Of a stretch of DNA of 64,000 nucleotides, positions 1 through 10,348 are shown piece by piece; within the stretch, counting starts at the first letter, position 1; each line of letters opens with the position of its first letter. Location: contig JAGMWG010000001.1 of NCBI GenBank assembly GCA_020744225.1, positions 2,232,001-2,296,000 on the forward strand, given 5' to 3'. Under the pieces are notes generated by a model. That model was not told the origin of the DNA. It ran no database searches and saw only the letters and a list, made by a program, of their open reading frames with translations. The translations under genes and the position numbers were made by a program. Origin of the DNA: Paraphoma chrysanthemicola. Taxonomy: Eukaryota; Ascomycota; Dothideomycetes; Pleosporales; Phaeosphaeriaceae.

Positions 1-669
1 GACTGCGAGGACAAGGGCACCGAAAGCTTGGAGTGCGTCGAGTCGTCGCGCAGCAGCTGCGGTCTGTAGGGCGGAATGTCGCCGGGTTCAGGTGCGCGCG
101 GTGTCATGGTCGAATCAGCAGGCCCGCGCGGTGAACGCTAATTGGCGGCAGGTTGCGTCACCGCGAATGAGACATGGCAGACGCGACGGGCAGCGACATG
201 CGCAGAGCAGAGCAGAGCAGGAGAGCGGAGAGGAGCGACGGCTGTTAGCTGGTATGGCTGAGGGCGAGGCTGGAGGGCTGGGGACGGGCTCTGGGGACGG
301 TGGGCAGCAAAAGTGGAGTGTATTGGGGGGTTTAGGGCGATCCATGGATGGTGTGCAGGGTGATAACTGAGCGTGCGGCATGACCTGTGAACATCTGATA
401 GAAGTCTAGTCGACTTGGAGCGATGCCCGTACAGGACAGACAGCTATGCCCAACAGGCCAGCTGCCGCATTCACACGCGCCAGAAATATCGACGCTGCCG
501 TCTTGGGGAACCGCAGCCGGTGGCGTATATTCACTTGCACAAGGGTCTCCGGCACGCTATGTACAGCATCGGGGACAGCATTCATGTTGCAGCGCTTCCA
601 CCGTGTTGCTGATGCTTGCCGACTCTTTTGCATGCCAAACAAGCGGCATCGGCACTGCGGCAGGGACTC

Positions 670-681
670 GGGGGGGGGGGG
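670..681. repeat. Homopolymer run of 12 G
   Basis: Twelve consecutive G residues lie in the leader upstream of MED14. Such a run is prone to length variation and sequencing error. Confidence 0.9.
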
Positions 682-862
682 TGTTGCAGGGCGCGTGTTT
701 GATGGCGATGCAGGGCACGCTCTTGGGAGTGCATGGGTGTTTCTGGTGCTCATGAATCGCCTGCGTCAGACACGCTTGGCGCTACGGTCGGCTTCCCGCT
801 GTAGCGCAGCGCTCTCCATTCTTCGACCTGCCCGACAACACCACATTACCACATCACCAACT

Positions 863-880
863 CACCACCACCACCACCAC
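863..880. repeat. (CAC)6 microsatellite
   Basis: Six perfect CAC trinucleotides lie in the pyrimidine-rich leader of MED14. There is no evidence that they are translated. Confidence 0.85.
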
Positions 881-1336
881 TCCCGCCATCGCGCGCCCGT
901 CCATCACCGTCTCGCAGCGACTGCGACCGCCCAACACACGCGCCCGCCGCCGCAGCATATTCGCGCGCCGACTCGACATGCCATAGCTGGCCAGCCGTCC
1001 TTCTTTCACCACCTGCGTCGATCAAAGCCCTTTCACCCTTCACTGCGCCTGCCTTCGATTCGCGTCACTCGTTCCTTCCATATCCTTACTAAGATCGAGA
1101 CCTGCGCGACCCCTCCTGCTTTGCCTGATCGCGAATTTACCACCACCCTGCCGAGGCCGCCCTCAACCACCGACCGACGCGCGCCCATTCTCGTGCAGCC
1201 CACCCTCAATAATTTACACACGTATCTCCCGTTGATAATACATTACTACGCTGGCTATTGCGGAACATTTTCTCTATAGCCTCTCCGGGAAGGCAGCGGC
1301 GAGGGTGCCGGCGGACTCCAGGCAGGGGGTCGGACT

Positions 1337-4300
1337 ATGCCCGGCATTCTCAACATGAATCACGATCCTGGCGCGGCTTCGGGCTCAAGAGAGGGAGATA
1401 ACAAGAAGCGCAACTTCGAGGGCAAGCTGATCAATGGCGAGCGCAAGGATGCGCCCGGCATCGCTGGTGTAAATGGCGGACTTTCGAAGCCCTCCAGCGG
1501 CGCACCACCCGTGTCAGGACCACCAGGACCCTCTCCCGACCAGTTTTCAGAGCTACCGCCCGAGATCGTTCACATCTCCAGTGAAGCCTACCACCCGCTG
1601 TCGACCCTACTCCTGCGCATATCACAAGAAACGTACAATGAGCTCACAAACACTCTCTCCGAGATGGCCGAATTACAGCCCGCGCCACAGACGAACGGCG
1701 TCCTAGCCAATGGCGCGGGCCACGGCAGTGGTCTAGACACTTCGGAGTCGAATCGTCGGAAGAAACTTCTGCTCATGAAGTTTGCGCAGGACAACAGAGC
1801 GAAATTCATCAAATTGTTAGTCTTGACGGAATGGGGGAAGAAGGCGTCAAAGGATGTCGCCAAGCTCATCGATTTGTTTGCTTGGGCCAAGGAGCAGAGC
1901 GATCACATGGATTTCGTGGATATCCAGATTGAGCGAATCAAACTTTATGCCAGCGCAGCTGGAGAGCGCAATCCCGACATTCGGACTGCCCTCGAAGTTC
2001 TGTCGACCGGCAAGGCTTCTTGGATGCCGGAATTGGGCTATATCCCACCGAAGCCAATGTCCTCGGAGCAAGGACTCAAGATGCTGCGATACATGAATAC
2101 CTCGCTTTCGATACGACTGAACGTCCACGAAAATTTGCCGCGGCGCCTGCGTCATTGGCGGATAAGCTCTGGCCGCGCTACTTTTATCATTGACAATGAG
2201 CTGGAGTTTGATGTGGTGTCGTTTGTCGAGGATACCTCTGAACAGTGGTGGTTCCTAGATCTTCGGTTACTATTTTCACCGGCCCCAATAATAAAGACGA
2301 ACAGCCACTTTTACAACCATTTGAAGGCACAAGCCGATTTTCAACTGAAGGAGAAGGGCCTCAGTGGTCTGTTTGATTTTCTGATCAACTTCGTTCTCAC
2401 CCACAAAGTAGCTGTCTTACGGTCACAAGCCCTCGCACTCGCCGCTTCAGAGTGGGCAGGCTCATTGAAAGTGGAGAAGGTGCACCGCGAGCTCGTCGTA
2501 TCATACTGGACCGATAGACCGGGAAAGAAGAACTGGATCGAAATCGGTGTCTCCAACAACAAATCACGCAATGGCAAGTCTTCGTGGCGCGGCCCGCCGG
2601 TCCCGTCGTTGACACTGCGCTGGTTCCGACAGGGAAAACACGTCGAGGATATTCAACTCGATATCGACTGGCACCAGCTTTCGTTCGAGCGAATCATCAA
2701 ACGAGTCATTGCACAGCATGCTAAGATGATTTTGAACGCGACACGAGAGAGTTTCAATACCCAGATCAATGTGCACACGAAACTGTCCGCCTCTGATCCG
2801 GCAGACTGTAGCCTCAAAGTCACGCTAGGAACGGAGAACAACTCAACGACTCTGACTCTTGAGCCCGTCACTGGCAACTACATTTTACAGCCTGCTACAG
2901 CTCTCTCGGCAAGGGCGGAATCTGCTTTCAACCAAGGCAGAGAGCCGAAGCAGATAGCAAACGTGCTGACTCAACTTCTTGCTCAGACGCTGCGAGACCT
3001 TGTTCACAAGATCACACAACAGCTTGGATGGCACGCAATTACAAGACAGTCCCTCCATTTGGACGCAGTGAAGACAGCTGTCAAGTTGGATGTAATACAA
3101 CACGCGTTGTACTCGCCACGTGGATGGTCGGCAGGCTGGGCATTAGCAGCCATCGTAGACGCTTCCGGCATTTCATGGTGGATCATGGAAATCACTGGCA
3201 ACGGATCAGCTGTCGATTTCGCTGAACAGATCAAGATGAGCCGCCCTGATCGAAGCACATTATCGATCGACCGCGGTACCCTAGCAAGCCTTGAGCGCGT
3301 TGCTGTGCAACTGCTGTCCACTCGAATAACGACCCGCAAGCTTGACTTGGACAAGAAGCAGTTCAAGTTGCAGTATGAGGTCGGACAGACAACAGTTGCG
3401 GGTCAAGTGCAACGGATTGCTCGAGGCTGGGCACTTTACCTGCACGCTTCCGACCTCTTGACGATTGCACCAGGGGAACAGCCGTGGCTTGAGCCTAACC
3501 TCGCCATAATATGTCAAGGTCTCAGACCCGAGGGCCGCAGCGTATGGCACATCGCTTCTAGCAAGATGGTCAAGAATGTCGCTTCCGACATGCAACGGCT
3601 CATGGCTGCTTCGCCACAAAATGGCTTCAAGTTTGCTGAAGACGGCTCTTTCCGGATACTACTGTCCACGCCGTTTGGCTCAGACATATTGGGTGAGCTT
3701 CGAGCTCGCCTGCGCGACGTCAACCGCCTACGCTCGTTTGCAACTACCTTGCAGAAGCGACAGATGCGTCTCGGCACATCATCACTTCAGCGTGTCCAGT
3801 TCCAGTACGGTCCATCACACAGTGTTGCGGCCGTCACTTTCGGCGCGGAGAGGGAGGTCGCCATTGAAATGTCGTCTAGTAATCCACACTACCGTGTGCT
3901 TAAGCTACTCACGGAGCTGTCAAATGAGCGCACGCCGTCCCTCCCATCCCTTTTCTCTGCCGACGCAAACGGCCTTGATCGCTTCTGCACGACACTTGTG
4001 CTAACGCGACCCCTTATGGCAGCACTCAACGCCTTGGAAGCGAATTTTGCTAATAACAATTACCGCAACCCGGCCATCCACGTTCATTCTCTGTTCAAAT
4101 ATCGCCTCACCTATGAGAATCCAGTGTGTACCTTCGATGTTCGCGCACAACCCAAAGATGACAAGGTTTACTGGTTTATCGAGGACAACATGAGGAAGCA
4201 CGCTGCCGACCTGCGACCAACTCCAGAGCGAAGTCCAACTCACCGGAGGTTGGACAATCTTCAAGCGAAGCTCAAGGAACTATTCGCTGTCAAGGGCGAT

Positions 4301-4684
4301 CGCTGGTTCGGCACCAGAAACGGCCTCGTCACCGAAATCGACGGCGTGGGCGAGGCACTACTCAAGCTCAATGAGTGCGTCTTGTCTTGCACTATGGAGG
4401 GTGGATACAAGGCACCGCCGCCTCTAGAGGTTCCGCCAGCAAAAGTTCAACCTCAGATCAATGCCCAGCAACAGGCGAATCAACAAAGAGCGCAACAGCA
4501 AGCGAGACAGCAGCAGCAGCAGCAGGCCAATCACAATCAGCAAGCGCAGCGCAGACCGAGCCAGCAGAATCAAAGAGGACAAGGCCAGATGCCAAATGGA
4601 CGGCAACAGCAGGCGCTGCAGAACATGCAGAATATGCAAAATAGGCCTGGTGGGAATAGGCAGGATATTATTGAGATTGACTAG
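1337..4684 (+). CDS. MED14: Mediator complex subunit 14 (Med14/Rgr1)
   Basis: This single-exon gene encodes 1115 aa. Residues ~70-300 carry the Med14 N-terminal domain, recognisable from the segment ELPPEIVHISSEAYHPLSTL and the following helical region with KFIKLLVLTEWGKK. Med14 is the backbone that joins the head, middle and tail modules of Mediator and acts in the nucleus with RNA polymerase II. The long middle region is non-repetitive. The C-terminal ~80 residues are a glutamine/asparagine-rich tail with CAG-repeat DNA around 4504-4527, a low-complexity segment common in transcription cofactors. The start MPGILNM follows a long pyrimidine-rich leader, and no upstream ATG in frame gives family-like sequence. 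Length fits filamentous-fungal Med14. The family call is firm; the exact N-terminus is inferred. Confidence 0.93.
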   Translation: MPGILNMNHDPGAASGSREGDNKKRNFEGKLINGERKDAPGIAGVNGGLSKPSSGAPPVSGPPGPSPDQFSELPPEIVHISSEAYHPLSTLLLRISQETYNELTNTLSEMAELQPAPQTNGVLANGAGHGSGLDTSESNRRKKLLLMKFAQDNRAKFIKLLVLTEWGKKASKDVAKLIDLFAWAKEQSDHMDFVDIQIERIKLYASAAGERNPDIRTALEVLSTGKASWMPELGYIPPKPMSSEQGLKMLRYMNTSLSIRLNVHENLPRRLRHWRISSGRATFIIDNELEFDVVSFVEDTSEQWWFLDLRLLFSPAPIIKTNSHFYNHLKAQADFQLKEKGLSGLFDFLINFVLTHKVAVLRSQALALAASEWAGSLKVEKVHRELVVSYWTDRPGKKNWIEIGVSNNKSRNGKSSWRGPPVPSLTLRWFRQGKHVEDIQLDIDWHQLSFERIIKRVIAQHAKMILNATRESFNTQINVHTKLSASDPADCSLKVTLGTENNSTTLTLEPVTGNYILQPATALSARAESAFNQGREPKQIANVLTQLLAQTLRDLVHKITQQLGWHAITRQSLHLDAVKTAVKLDVIQHALYSPRGWSAGWALAAIVDASGISWWIMEITGNGSAVDFAEQIKMSRPDRSTLSIDRGTLASLERVAVQLLSTRITTRKLDLDKKQFKLQYEVGQTTVAGQVQRIARGWALYLHASDLLTIAPGEQPWLEPNLAIICQGLRPEGRSVWHIASSKMVKNVASDMQRLMAASPQNGFKFAEDGSFRILLSTPFGSDILGELRARLRDVNRLRSFATTLQKRQMRLGTSSLQRVQFQYGPSHSVAAVTFGAEREVAIEMSSSNPHYRVLKLLTELSNERTPSLPSLFSADANGLDRFCTTLVLTRPLMAALNALEANFANNNYRNPAIHVHSLFKYRLTYENPVCTFDVRAQPKDDKVYWFIEDNMRKHAADLRPTPERSPTHRRLDNLQAKLKELFAVKGDRWFGTRNGLVTEIDGVGEALLKLNECVLSCTMEGGYKAPPPLEVPPAKVQPQINAQQQANQQRAQQQARQQQQQQANHNQQAQRRPSQQNQRGQGQMPNGRQQQALQNMQNMQNRPGGNRQDIIEID

Positions 4685-5749
4685 TTGGTCAATCATGTAA
4701 CTCAGCGAGTTTGTTTTCGCACTCCATTCTCTTCATTGTATAGTGTATGATATAAAGAAGTCCGTCCACAAAGAGCGAAGGACGTGGATTTGCATTAGGT
4801 ATTTAACTTCAGGCGCATAGCCTCAGACAGTGTAAACCCCCATGAATAGAGTGATATCCACAAATTCCAGCACGAGTGTGTTCAATTTTAAGCAATTGTC
4901 GCACGTGTATCTCATCCTCTTGATTGCATGAACATATTCATGTCGTCCATTCCAATAACCGGCTTGCTTTTTTGTTGGCTCGGATCCTTCCACAATTGCT
5001 CGCGATAGCATACGCAGCAAGCATATTTGTGCCCGCAAGCGCTAGATACATATAAATTTACTCCACTTCCTCGGACATTCCGAGATGGTTTTCTAGCCAT
5101 GCTCTCTAGTTTTCTTACGCAGCTTTTGTAGAGCTATAACTTATGCTCTAGAAGGCTGGTAGATGGGGACGAAGAGTTTGTGTATGCAGCAAAAGTAATG
5201 GCATGTCTGGACGCTGAACAACAGCCCATCTACTATCGTGTAGGAGAAGATGATAGTAGAAAAGTAACAAAAACCATGATAGATGATTACATAAAAAACA
5301 AGGGGCCAAAGCTCTGGCGGGCAATAGCTTTAAAATGATCCAGGTAGAATCGACAAGACCAAGGATCAAACCCACGTCATTGGCGCCGCTGACGCTATTC
5401 GGTGTCGCGCGTCAGTCCAGTATACGAGTTTTTACTTTGTCGAGATAGTTTGCAGTATGATGAATCTACATATATATACATATGTGTGATTGGAACAATG
5501 TATCGCAAAGAGATGTTGTACGTATTCTGGAAGTGAAAATCACCACTAGTTATAAGATATCAACTGCAGTAAATGATGAGTAAAAGTTGCGGACGTATAA
5601 TCTTGTGCGTGATGGTAATTTGAGGTATCTCAATGGTCCTCTGAAATGCTTGAAAAGGCATTGGAAGAAGGCTCTTTCATCGAACAAATACCTCAGACTA
5701 TAGCTGCTGCTGAGAATCTAGGTGGAATCGAACAGATTGAGCGACGCCT
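4685..5749. other. Intergenic region, no gene seen
   Basis: This holds the MED14 3' flank, then relatively A/T-rich sequence with a TATATATACATATATG run near 5470. Short open frames on both strands lack recognisable domains. It merges into the decayed transcription-factor locus that follows. Confidence 0.5.
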
Positions 5750-6665
5750 GGTCGTCGTAGGCATCAAATGAGGTCTAATCGAATATGCTGGGTATTATGC
5801 CGGGCCCACGGAATAATTCGCTGCCAAAAGCGCCCTTGGGTTGAGAATTGGTAAAATCGAATGTGGTGATTGGCACGCTTTCTGCTTGCTGAGTAGTAGA
5901 AGAATTGGTCCAAGTATCTTGGGACTGGTGCGTAACTGGCTCTGCGGCAATGGGAAGTTTTCTGCATTTCTTCGTCGAAATCGAACAGTTAGGCGCGAAA
6001 TATCAAGCAGCGTTATCAGCGCTGGGTCAAGCGTCTCTCTCCATCTCCACCGGGGGCATCTGAGCGACAGTCGAGTCATGGAGATATATCGCAATGTCTC
6101 TCCGAGAGTCAATTCACCGTGCCAATAAGCAATAGTGATGACAACAGCCGACATCATGATTCTGCGGACCTGTCGCCATGTGTTTGGAACGATGTACATA
6201 AGAGCATCAGTTGAGTCGTTTGACAATGCCTGGGGCTTGCGCTGTTGTACTAATGTCTCCAGGGAATTCATATCGAATTGGTGTTGTATACGGCGCATAC
6301 AATTTTCCAATCATGATATCGAGTCTAAGTAGCTCGTCTCGGGAGATCCTCGCGTGCTGGCAAATTCGCTAAATGATATGACCATTCACTTCGATTAGAT
6401 CAATTAGTGTCTGAAGTCGAGATTCAGCATCAATCAAAGGTGTGAAACTCTCAGCTTGCAGCGCTTCGGGGCGTATGATAGGCTCAGTATAATGCATGAG
6501 TGCACAATACCTTGCGTTGATCAGCGATCTTAAGATTGAAGTATATTAACCGACTGGTCTGCTTTGTAAAGAACGAGATAAAGTTGCAGGCCTTCTATAC
6601 CATGAGTTTTGTGTTGTAGCCGCAGGTGATGAGCATGTTGAATTGCCTGTATGATAAAGCCCTAG
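5750..6665 (-). pseudogene. Decayed fungal-specific transcription factor (C-terminal regulatory domain)
   Basis: Reading the minus strand gives several protein-like blocks in the order expected for the middle-homology domain of Zn2Cys6 regulators, but in different frames and with stops. A block near 6660-6545 contains AIQHAHHLRLQ. A block at ~6530-6215 contains ARYCALMHYTEPIIRPEAL and ELLRLDIMIGKLYAPY, with an in-frame TAG after VNGHII and a TGA after IVKRLN. A block near 6200-6020 contains VRRIMMSAVVITIAYWHGEL, a typical C-terminal helix of this family. I found no Zn2Cys6 DNA-binding motif. Multiple stops and frame changes indicate a dead gene, not a spliced one, though one or two breaks could be introns. 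The identification rests on pattern recognition of the domain, not on a search. Confidence 0.5.
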
Positions 6666-6673
6666 GCATAGTT

Positions 6674-6892
6674 GGATGTTCTAGCGCGAATTACGAACGT
6701 GTCCTACAAGAAGCTGGCCATGCACATGTCGATTGTTGGTTGGCAAATAAACCATTTGGCTGAGTCGACGGAGATACAGTGCAGCATCTGGCCGTGCTTG
6801 GGTTTACCATTAGCAATGGCACCGAGCACAAGGGCGCCAAAGAACTGTACATCAAGGACCCAGGAGCAAACAATTACATTCTGAGTGCTTAG
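6674..6892 (+). pseudogene. Fragment of an unrecognised protein with an in-frame stop
   Basis: The plus strand reads as one protein-like stretch (…EAGHAHVDCWLANKPFG, stop, VDGDTVQHLAVLGFTISNG…) ending at TAG 6890-6892. A TGA at 6761-6763 interrupts it. Both halves have balanced composition and could belong to one globular domain, but I do not recognise the family. It sits between a dead regulator and an intact monooxygenase, so it is probably another casualty of the same decayed accessory locus. Confidence 0.3.
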
Positions 6893-7331
6893 GCAAGTAC
6901 AAACTGCTGGCCTGACCATCTCAACTCCAAGCGGAGTGTACAAAGTAACACCGCTGGTGCGACAGCAACAGCCAAATTGTCAATGACATCATTAGCTAAA
7001 CAAGCGACCAAGTCTAGGACAGTGCGAGCCCTACATACACACCAGGAATGTCCAGTAAGCGTGCACAATGACTTCAGAGCCCGGAGCCGTGTGAGGAAAA
7101 GGTTGCGATAGTCCCGGGCATCAACAGCCGATCGGGGCCGAGCTGGTCGCGCTAGTCCGACACTTAGAGCGCTCCTGCTATGATTATAAGCCATTGATGC
7201 TTCTTGTTGCAATCATCATATCGAGTCGAATTTTCATTCTTACAATCAATTCAAGATTGAAGAACCACAAGTCTCACGGAGAAGTGCAACAAGTTTAGCA
7301 TCGTACGTCATTGCTTGATTAAACAGACATC
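6893..7331. other. Upstream region of the FAD monooxygenase
   Basis: No gene is apparent. It probably contains the promoter and 5' leader of the monooxygenase beginning at 7332. Confidence 0.4.
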
Positions 7332-8609
7332 ATGTCTCCACCGAGCCTCCAGAAACACAATCTTGCTGGCAAGCGCATCATAGTTTCAGGTGCAGGACTT
7401 TCTGGCCTCGCTTTTGTTTGTGCTTTCGAGCGGTACTGGCCCCAGGATCACCCCAAACCCGAGCTAGTTATCTATGAAAGGTCCTCAGCAGTGCTCGATC
7501 GCGCGCGTGAGGGGTACACCATGAATATCAAACCGGAATCTGGTTTGCATGCGTTAGAAGAACTTGGTCTTCTTAAAGCAGCTTTAAACAGCAGTACCGT
7601 TGGGACGAACGGCATCCAGCCTCTTCCAACTTTCTGGACCAAGGAGTGGAAGCCTATGCTCGATTTGAACACACCGGAAAAGCTCAAACAAGCTAGCCAG
7701 GGCAAAGGCAATACTACTATTCGACTCGTGCGACACGTACTGCGAGACACATTGCTCGATAGTGTGCCCGCCCACATAAGGATTCATTGGGAAAGAGGAT
7801 GTAGCTCAGCGCAAGTCCTGGAAGGCGGTAGAATGCGAATCGACCTTAACGATGGCTCATCCGACGAGTGTGACCTCCTCATCGCAGCTGATGGCGCAAA
7901 CAGCAAGATCCGATCCGTTTTATTGCCCGAAGAGATACTCAATTACACTGGTGCGAATTGCATCATGGGAACTTCGAGATTTCCTTCGGGAAAGCCAGGG
8001 ATTTTGCGAGAGAAGTGGGGCATGAGCATCAGTGGTTGCGGAGTACCTTTTCTCACTTTCCCAATTGATCAGACGACAGGTGTCTGGGCGCTTACCTATA
8101 GAGCTGGCCAGCCAAGGGAACGCATACGCGGAGACGAGGCCGTCGGGCACAAGGACGAAATCTTGGCTGAAGTCCGAGAAAGAGGCAACATGTTACACGA
8201 GCCATTCAACCAATTCGTTGAAGCCACGGATCCGTTGACACTCCAAGTCTTCAGCGCGATGCACAAGTACCCCATTAACCACACACAAAAGCTGCCGCAC
8301 GCGAATGTCATCTTGATAGGGGATGCCAATCATCCTATGTCTCCTTTTTCTGGGAACGGGGCCAACATGGCGCTCCTGGACGCAGTGGTGCTAGCCCAGC
8401 AGCTATCGACCTGCTCAAGTCTCAGGACGGCTGTCGAGACGTTCGACGAGGAAAGTATACCTCGGTCGCAAAAAGCAATCGATCGAAGTCACTGGACGAT
8501 AGAACTTTTGCATGCTAGGGGTGTCAAGTTCTGGATTTTGCGATGCTTTCTGGTTCTTGTAAACCTATTCATTCGTCTCAAGATACTGCTTGTTAGTTTC
8601 AAAAAATAG
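7332..8609 (+). CDS. FAD-dependent aromatic hydroxylase-type monooxygenase (class A)
   Basis: Single exon, 425 aa. The N-terminal Rossmann fold shows GAGLSG at residues 20-25 (GxGxxG, ADP binding). The DG motif lies near residue 186 (AADGANSKIRS) and the FAD-ribose GD motif near 330 (GDANHPMSPFSGNGANMAL). This is the architecture of salicylate-hydroxylase-like and secondary-metabolite flavoprotein monooxygenases that use NAD(P)H and O2. The last ~28 residues are strongly hydrophobic with basic ends (FWILRCFLVLVNLFIRLKIL), suggesting a C-terminal membrane anchor. Substrate cannot be inferred. Its neighbours are a decayed transcription factor and another decayed frame, so it may be the survivor of a broken catabolic or metabolite cluster. 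Confidence 0.85.
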   Translation: MSPPSLQKHNLAGKRIIVSGAGLSGLAFVCAFERYWPQDHPKPELVIYERSSAVLDRAREGYTMNIKPESGLHALEELGLLKAALNSSTVGTNGIQPLPTFWTKEWKPMLDLNTPEKLKQASQGKGNTTIRLVRHVLRDTLLDSVPAHIRIHWERGCSSAQVLEGGRMRIDLNDGSSDECDLLIAADGANSKIRSVLLPEEILNYTGANCIMGTSRFPSGKPGILREKWGMSISGCGVPFLTFPIDQTTGVWALTYRAGQPRERIRGDEAVGHKDEILAEVRERGNMLHEPFNQFVEATDPLTLQVFSAMHKYPINHTQKLPHANVILIGDANHPMSPFSGNGANMALLDAVVLAQQLSTCSSLRTAVETFDEESIPRSQKAIDRSHWTIELLHARGVKFWILRCFLVLVNLFIRLKILLVSFKK

Positions 8610-9191
8610 ATGGTGGCGGAACCGTAGTTGACAGCTCGGCTATCACGAATGCTCCAAATCCTGCCGAGGAGACGTGGAAGCTGTTCCGTCAGCCGAGACA
8701 GAAAGGGAACTAGAACTCTTTCTGAACAATCCGGTTCATCAGGAACACATCAAGAATATGGAAAGATAGTGTTAAGGACATTCAATGAAGTGTACTGGTG
8801 AACAATAAACATGATACATGTTGCCGCATACTGGAGAAGGAGATGAGGACGATTGTGTTGAGGTGTGTCGTGACATATGCACGGGCCAACCTGTGATCAC
8901 GTGAGATTTAGCACACGGACACGTCGACGAATCTCTACTTCGACACCTCAGCCACAGCACTGCGCAACTCGCGATGGCGATCCGGATGATACCATTTTCA
9001 CTAACGCTGCCGACGCTTTGAAACATCACAACCACACGGACTCGGAATCGCCGTTCGCTACTGACCCGCCGCAGTGCTCCTCGCAATCTCATCCCAAACA
9101 ACAGACCTTGGGGGATGCATCCCTCGGCTCCAATATTTGGTGCTCTCTCATTGGAGGCTGGAGTCTTGAGAATGATGGAAACATATGTGTC
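8610..9191. other. Convergent intergenic region, no gene seen
   Basis: This lies between the 3' ends of the monooxygenase (plus) and the small W/R-rich gene (minus). Open frames are short and without recognisable features. Confidence 0.4.
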
Positions 9192-9830
9192 TCAATGACC
9201 ATGTGGATAGTGCCGGCCAGGTGATGCACGATAATCGTTCGCATATCCCTGTGCCGTCGACACGCGACGAGCATAGTGGATTGCTCGTCCATCCTTCTCA
9301 TGGACTCCATTGTGCACCTCAACTTCTTCTTTGATCCAAGGAGGATTCTGCTCCCAATTTCTCGCCTGGGCATTCTCGATTCTGTTCTTGATCTCCTTGA
9401 ACCGTTTGTACTGTTCCATGGTTTCGAAAAATTCTTGTCGGTCCCAGCCGTCTAATGTGCAACGAATCTTGGCCAAGGCTGCGTCAGACCTCCTCATATC
9501 CGCCTCGACGGTGTCCCTCTGATACCATTTCACTTTCTTGCCAACGCTCCATATCTTGCAATCGAGGGCGTACCGATATCGGATGAGCTCGCGCAGCTCC
9601 CTTATGTTCTCATTCGTGACACGAGTCACTTGTATGGCTGGCTTTTGGACCTTCTGGACATGACGCTGGGGTGGAGCGGCGATACGCAGGGCGCTAACAG
9701 GTGGAGCTGTTGGCAATGCTGGAACAGGCGGAGGACCGTTGCTGCGCTGGGGCATCAAATTCGGGATGGGAGGGACATTGTTCGACGACTTTGATCCAAA
9801 GAATACACTCGCTCGCTTCCGAAGTCCCAT
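9192..9830 (-). CDS. Uncharacterised fungal protein, W/R-rich helical domain
   Basis: Single exon, 212 aa, starting at MGLRKRASVFFGSK. Residues 1-70 are proline-rich and probably disordered. Residues ~75-170 form one charged helical domain containing IRELRELIRYRYALDCKIW, a KKVKWYQRDT segment and ERW-type tryptophans, ending with QNPPWIKEE. I recall similar short fungal proteins of unknown function with an LRxxRYxLDxxIW core, but I can assign no activity. There is no signal peptide or membrane segment. It is the first member of the 9.2-20.7 kb block and is transcribed in the same direction as coiled-coil paralog A just upstream, with about 0.5 kb between them. Confidence 0.6.
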   Translation of the reverse strand: MGLRKRASVFFGSKSSNNVPPIPNLMPQRSNGPPPVPALPTAPPVSALRIAAPPQRHVQKVQKPAIQVTRVTNENIRELRELIRYRYALDCKIWSVGKKVKWYQRDTVEADMRRSDAALAKIRCTLDGWDRQEFFETMEQYKRFKEIKNRIENAQARNWEQNPPWIKEEVEVHNGVHEKDGRAIHYARRVSTAQGYANDYRASPGRHYPHGH

Positions 9831-10348
9831 GGTGGAGTTGCTTTGGAGCGGAAGACGGTTGTGTCGAATTTGAGACCGAGTTGGCTACAATCAATGAAAG
9901 TTTTCGAGGGGGCAGTGCGGTATCTGCTGGGCCTTGCACAGCAATCTTGCTGCCTTGCAGAGAGAATAAAATTATGGGAGCATAGCCCGAACAGGCTGAG
10001 AACTTGAGGGGAAAGGCTGAGTCTGACCCAGGCTTGCTTGGAGAGCGCCAGCAGCGTCAAGCCTCCCCGACAAGGCTCCGGTTCTGGCCCCATCAGCCCG
10101 GCTAACCGCTCCGCCACTGCGCCCAAACTCACGTCCTGCAAGTTTGCCTTCTTCGCCTGCTTTTTTGCTTGTCCGAGGGCGTCCAATCAGAGCCAAAAGT
10201 GGCTTATGTTGGAAGCGAAACTAAGGAAGTGCAGGATGCATCCTGTATGCACGAGCACACTCAGGAGAGCACGGCGTCAAACACCCGGTTATTCCTAGTC
10301 TGGGAACCATGCTCGTTTCGAGGATGCATTCACTGTAGCTATGCTTGT

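Larger units (their letters stand above)
1..1336. other. Gene-free leader upstream of MED14
   Basis: I see no credible gene. Open frames here are arginine/proline/histidine-rich and lack domain-like composition. The stretch from about 840 to 1280 is pyrimidine-rich with many CCACCA and CCCTC runs, typical of a fungal promoter and 5' untranslated region, and probably belongs to MED14. Confidence 0.6.

Noticed and set aside
446..1279. 277-codon open frame upstream of MED14
   Set aside because: Composition is Arg/His/Pro/Thr-rich and tracks the pyrimidine-rich leader DNA; there is no domain-like pattern and it overlaps the likely MED14 promoter and 5'UTR.
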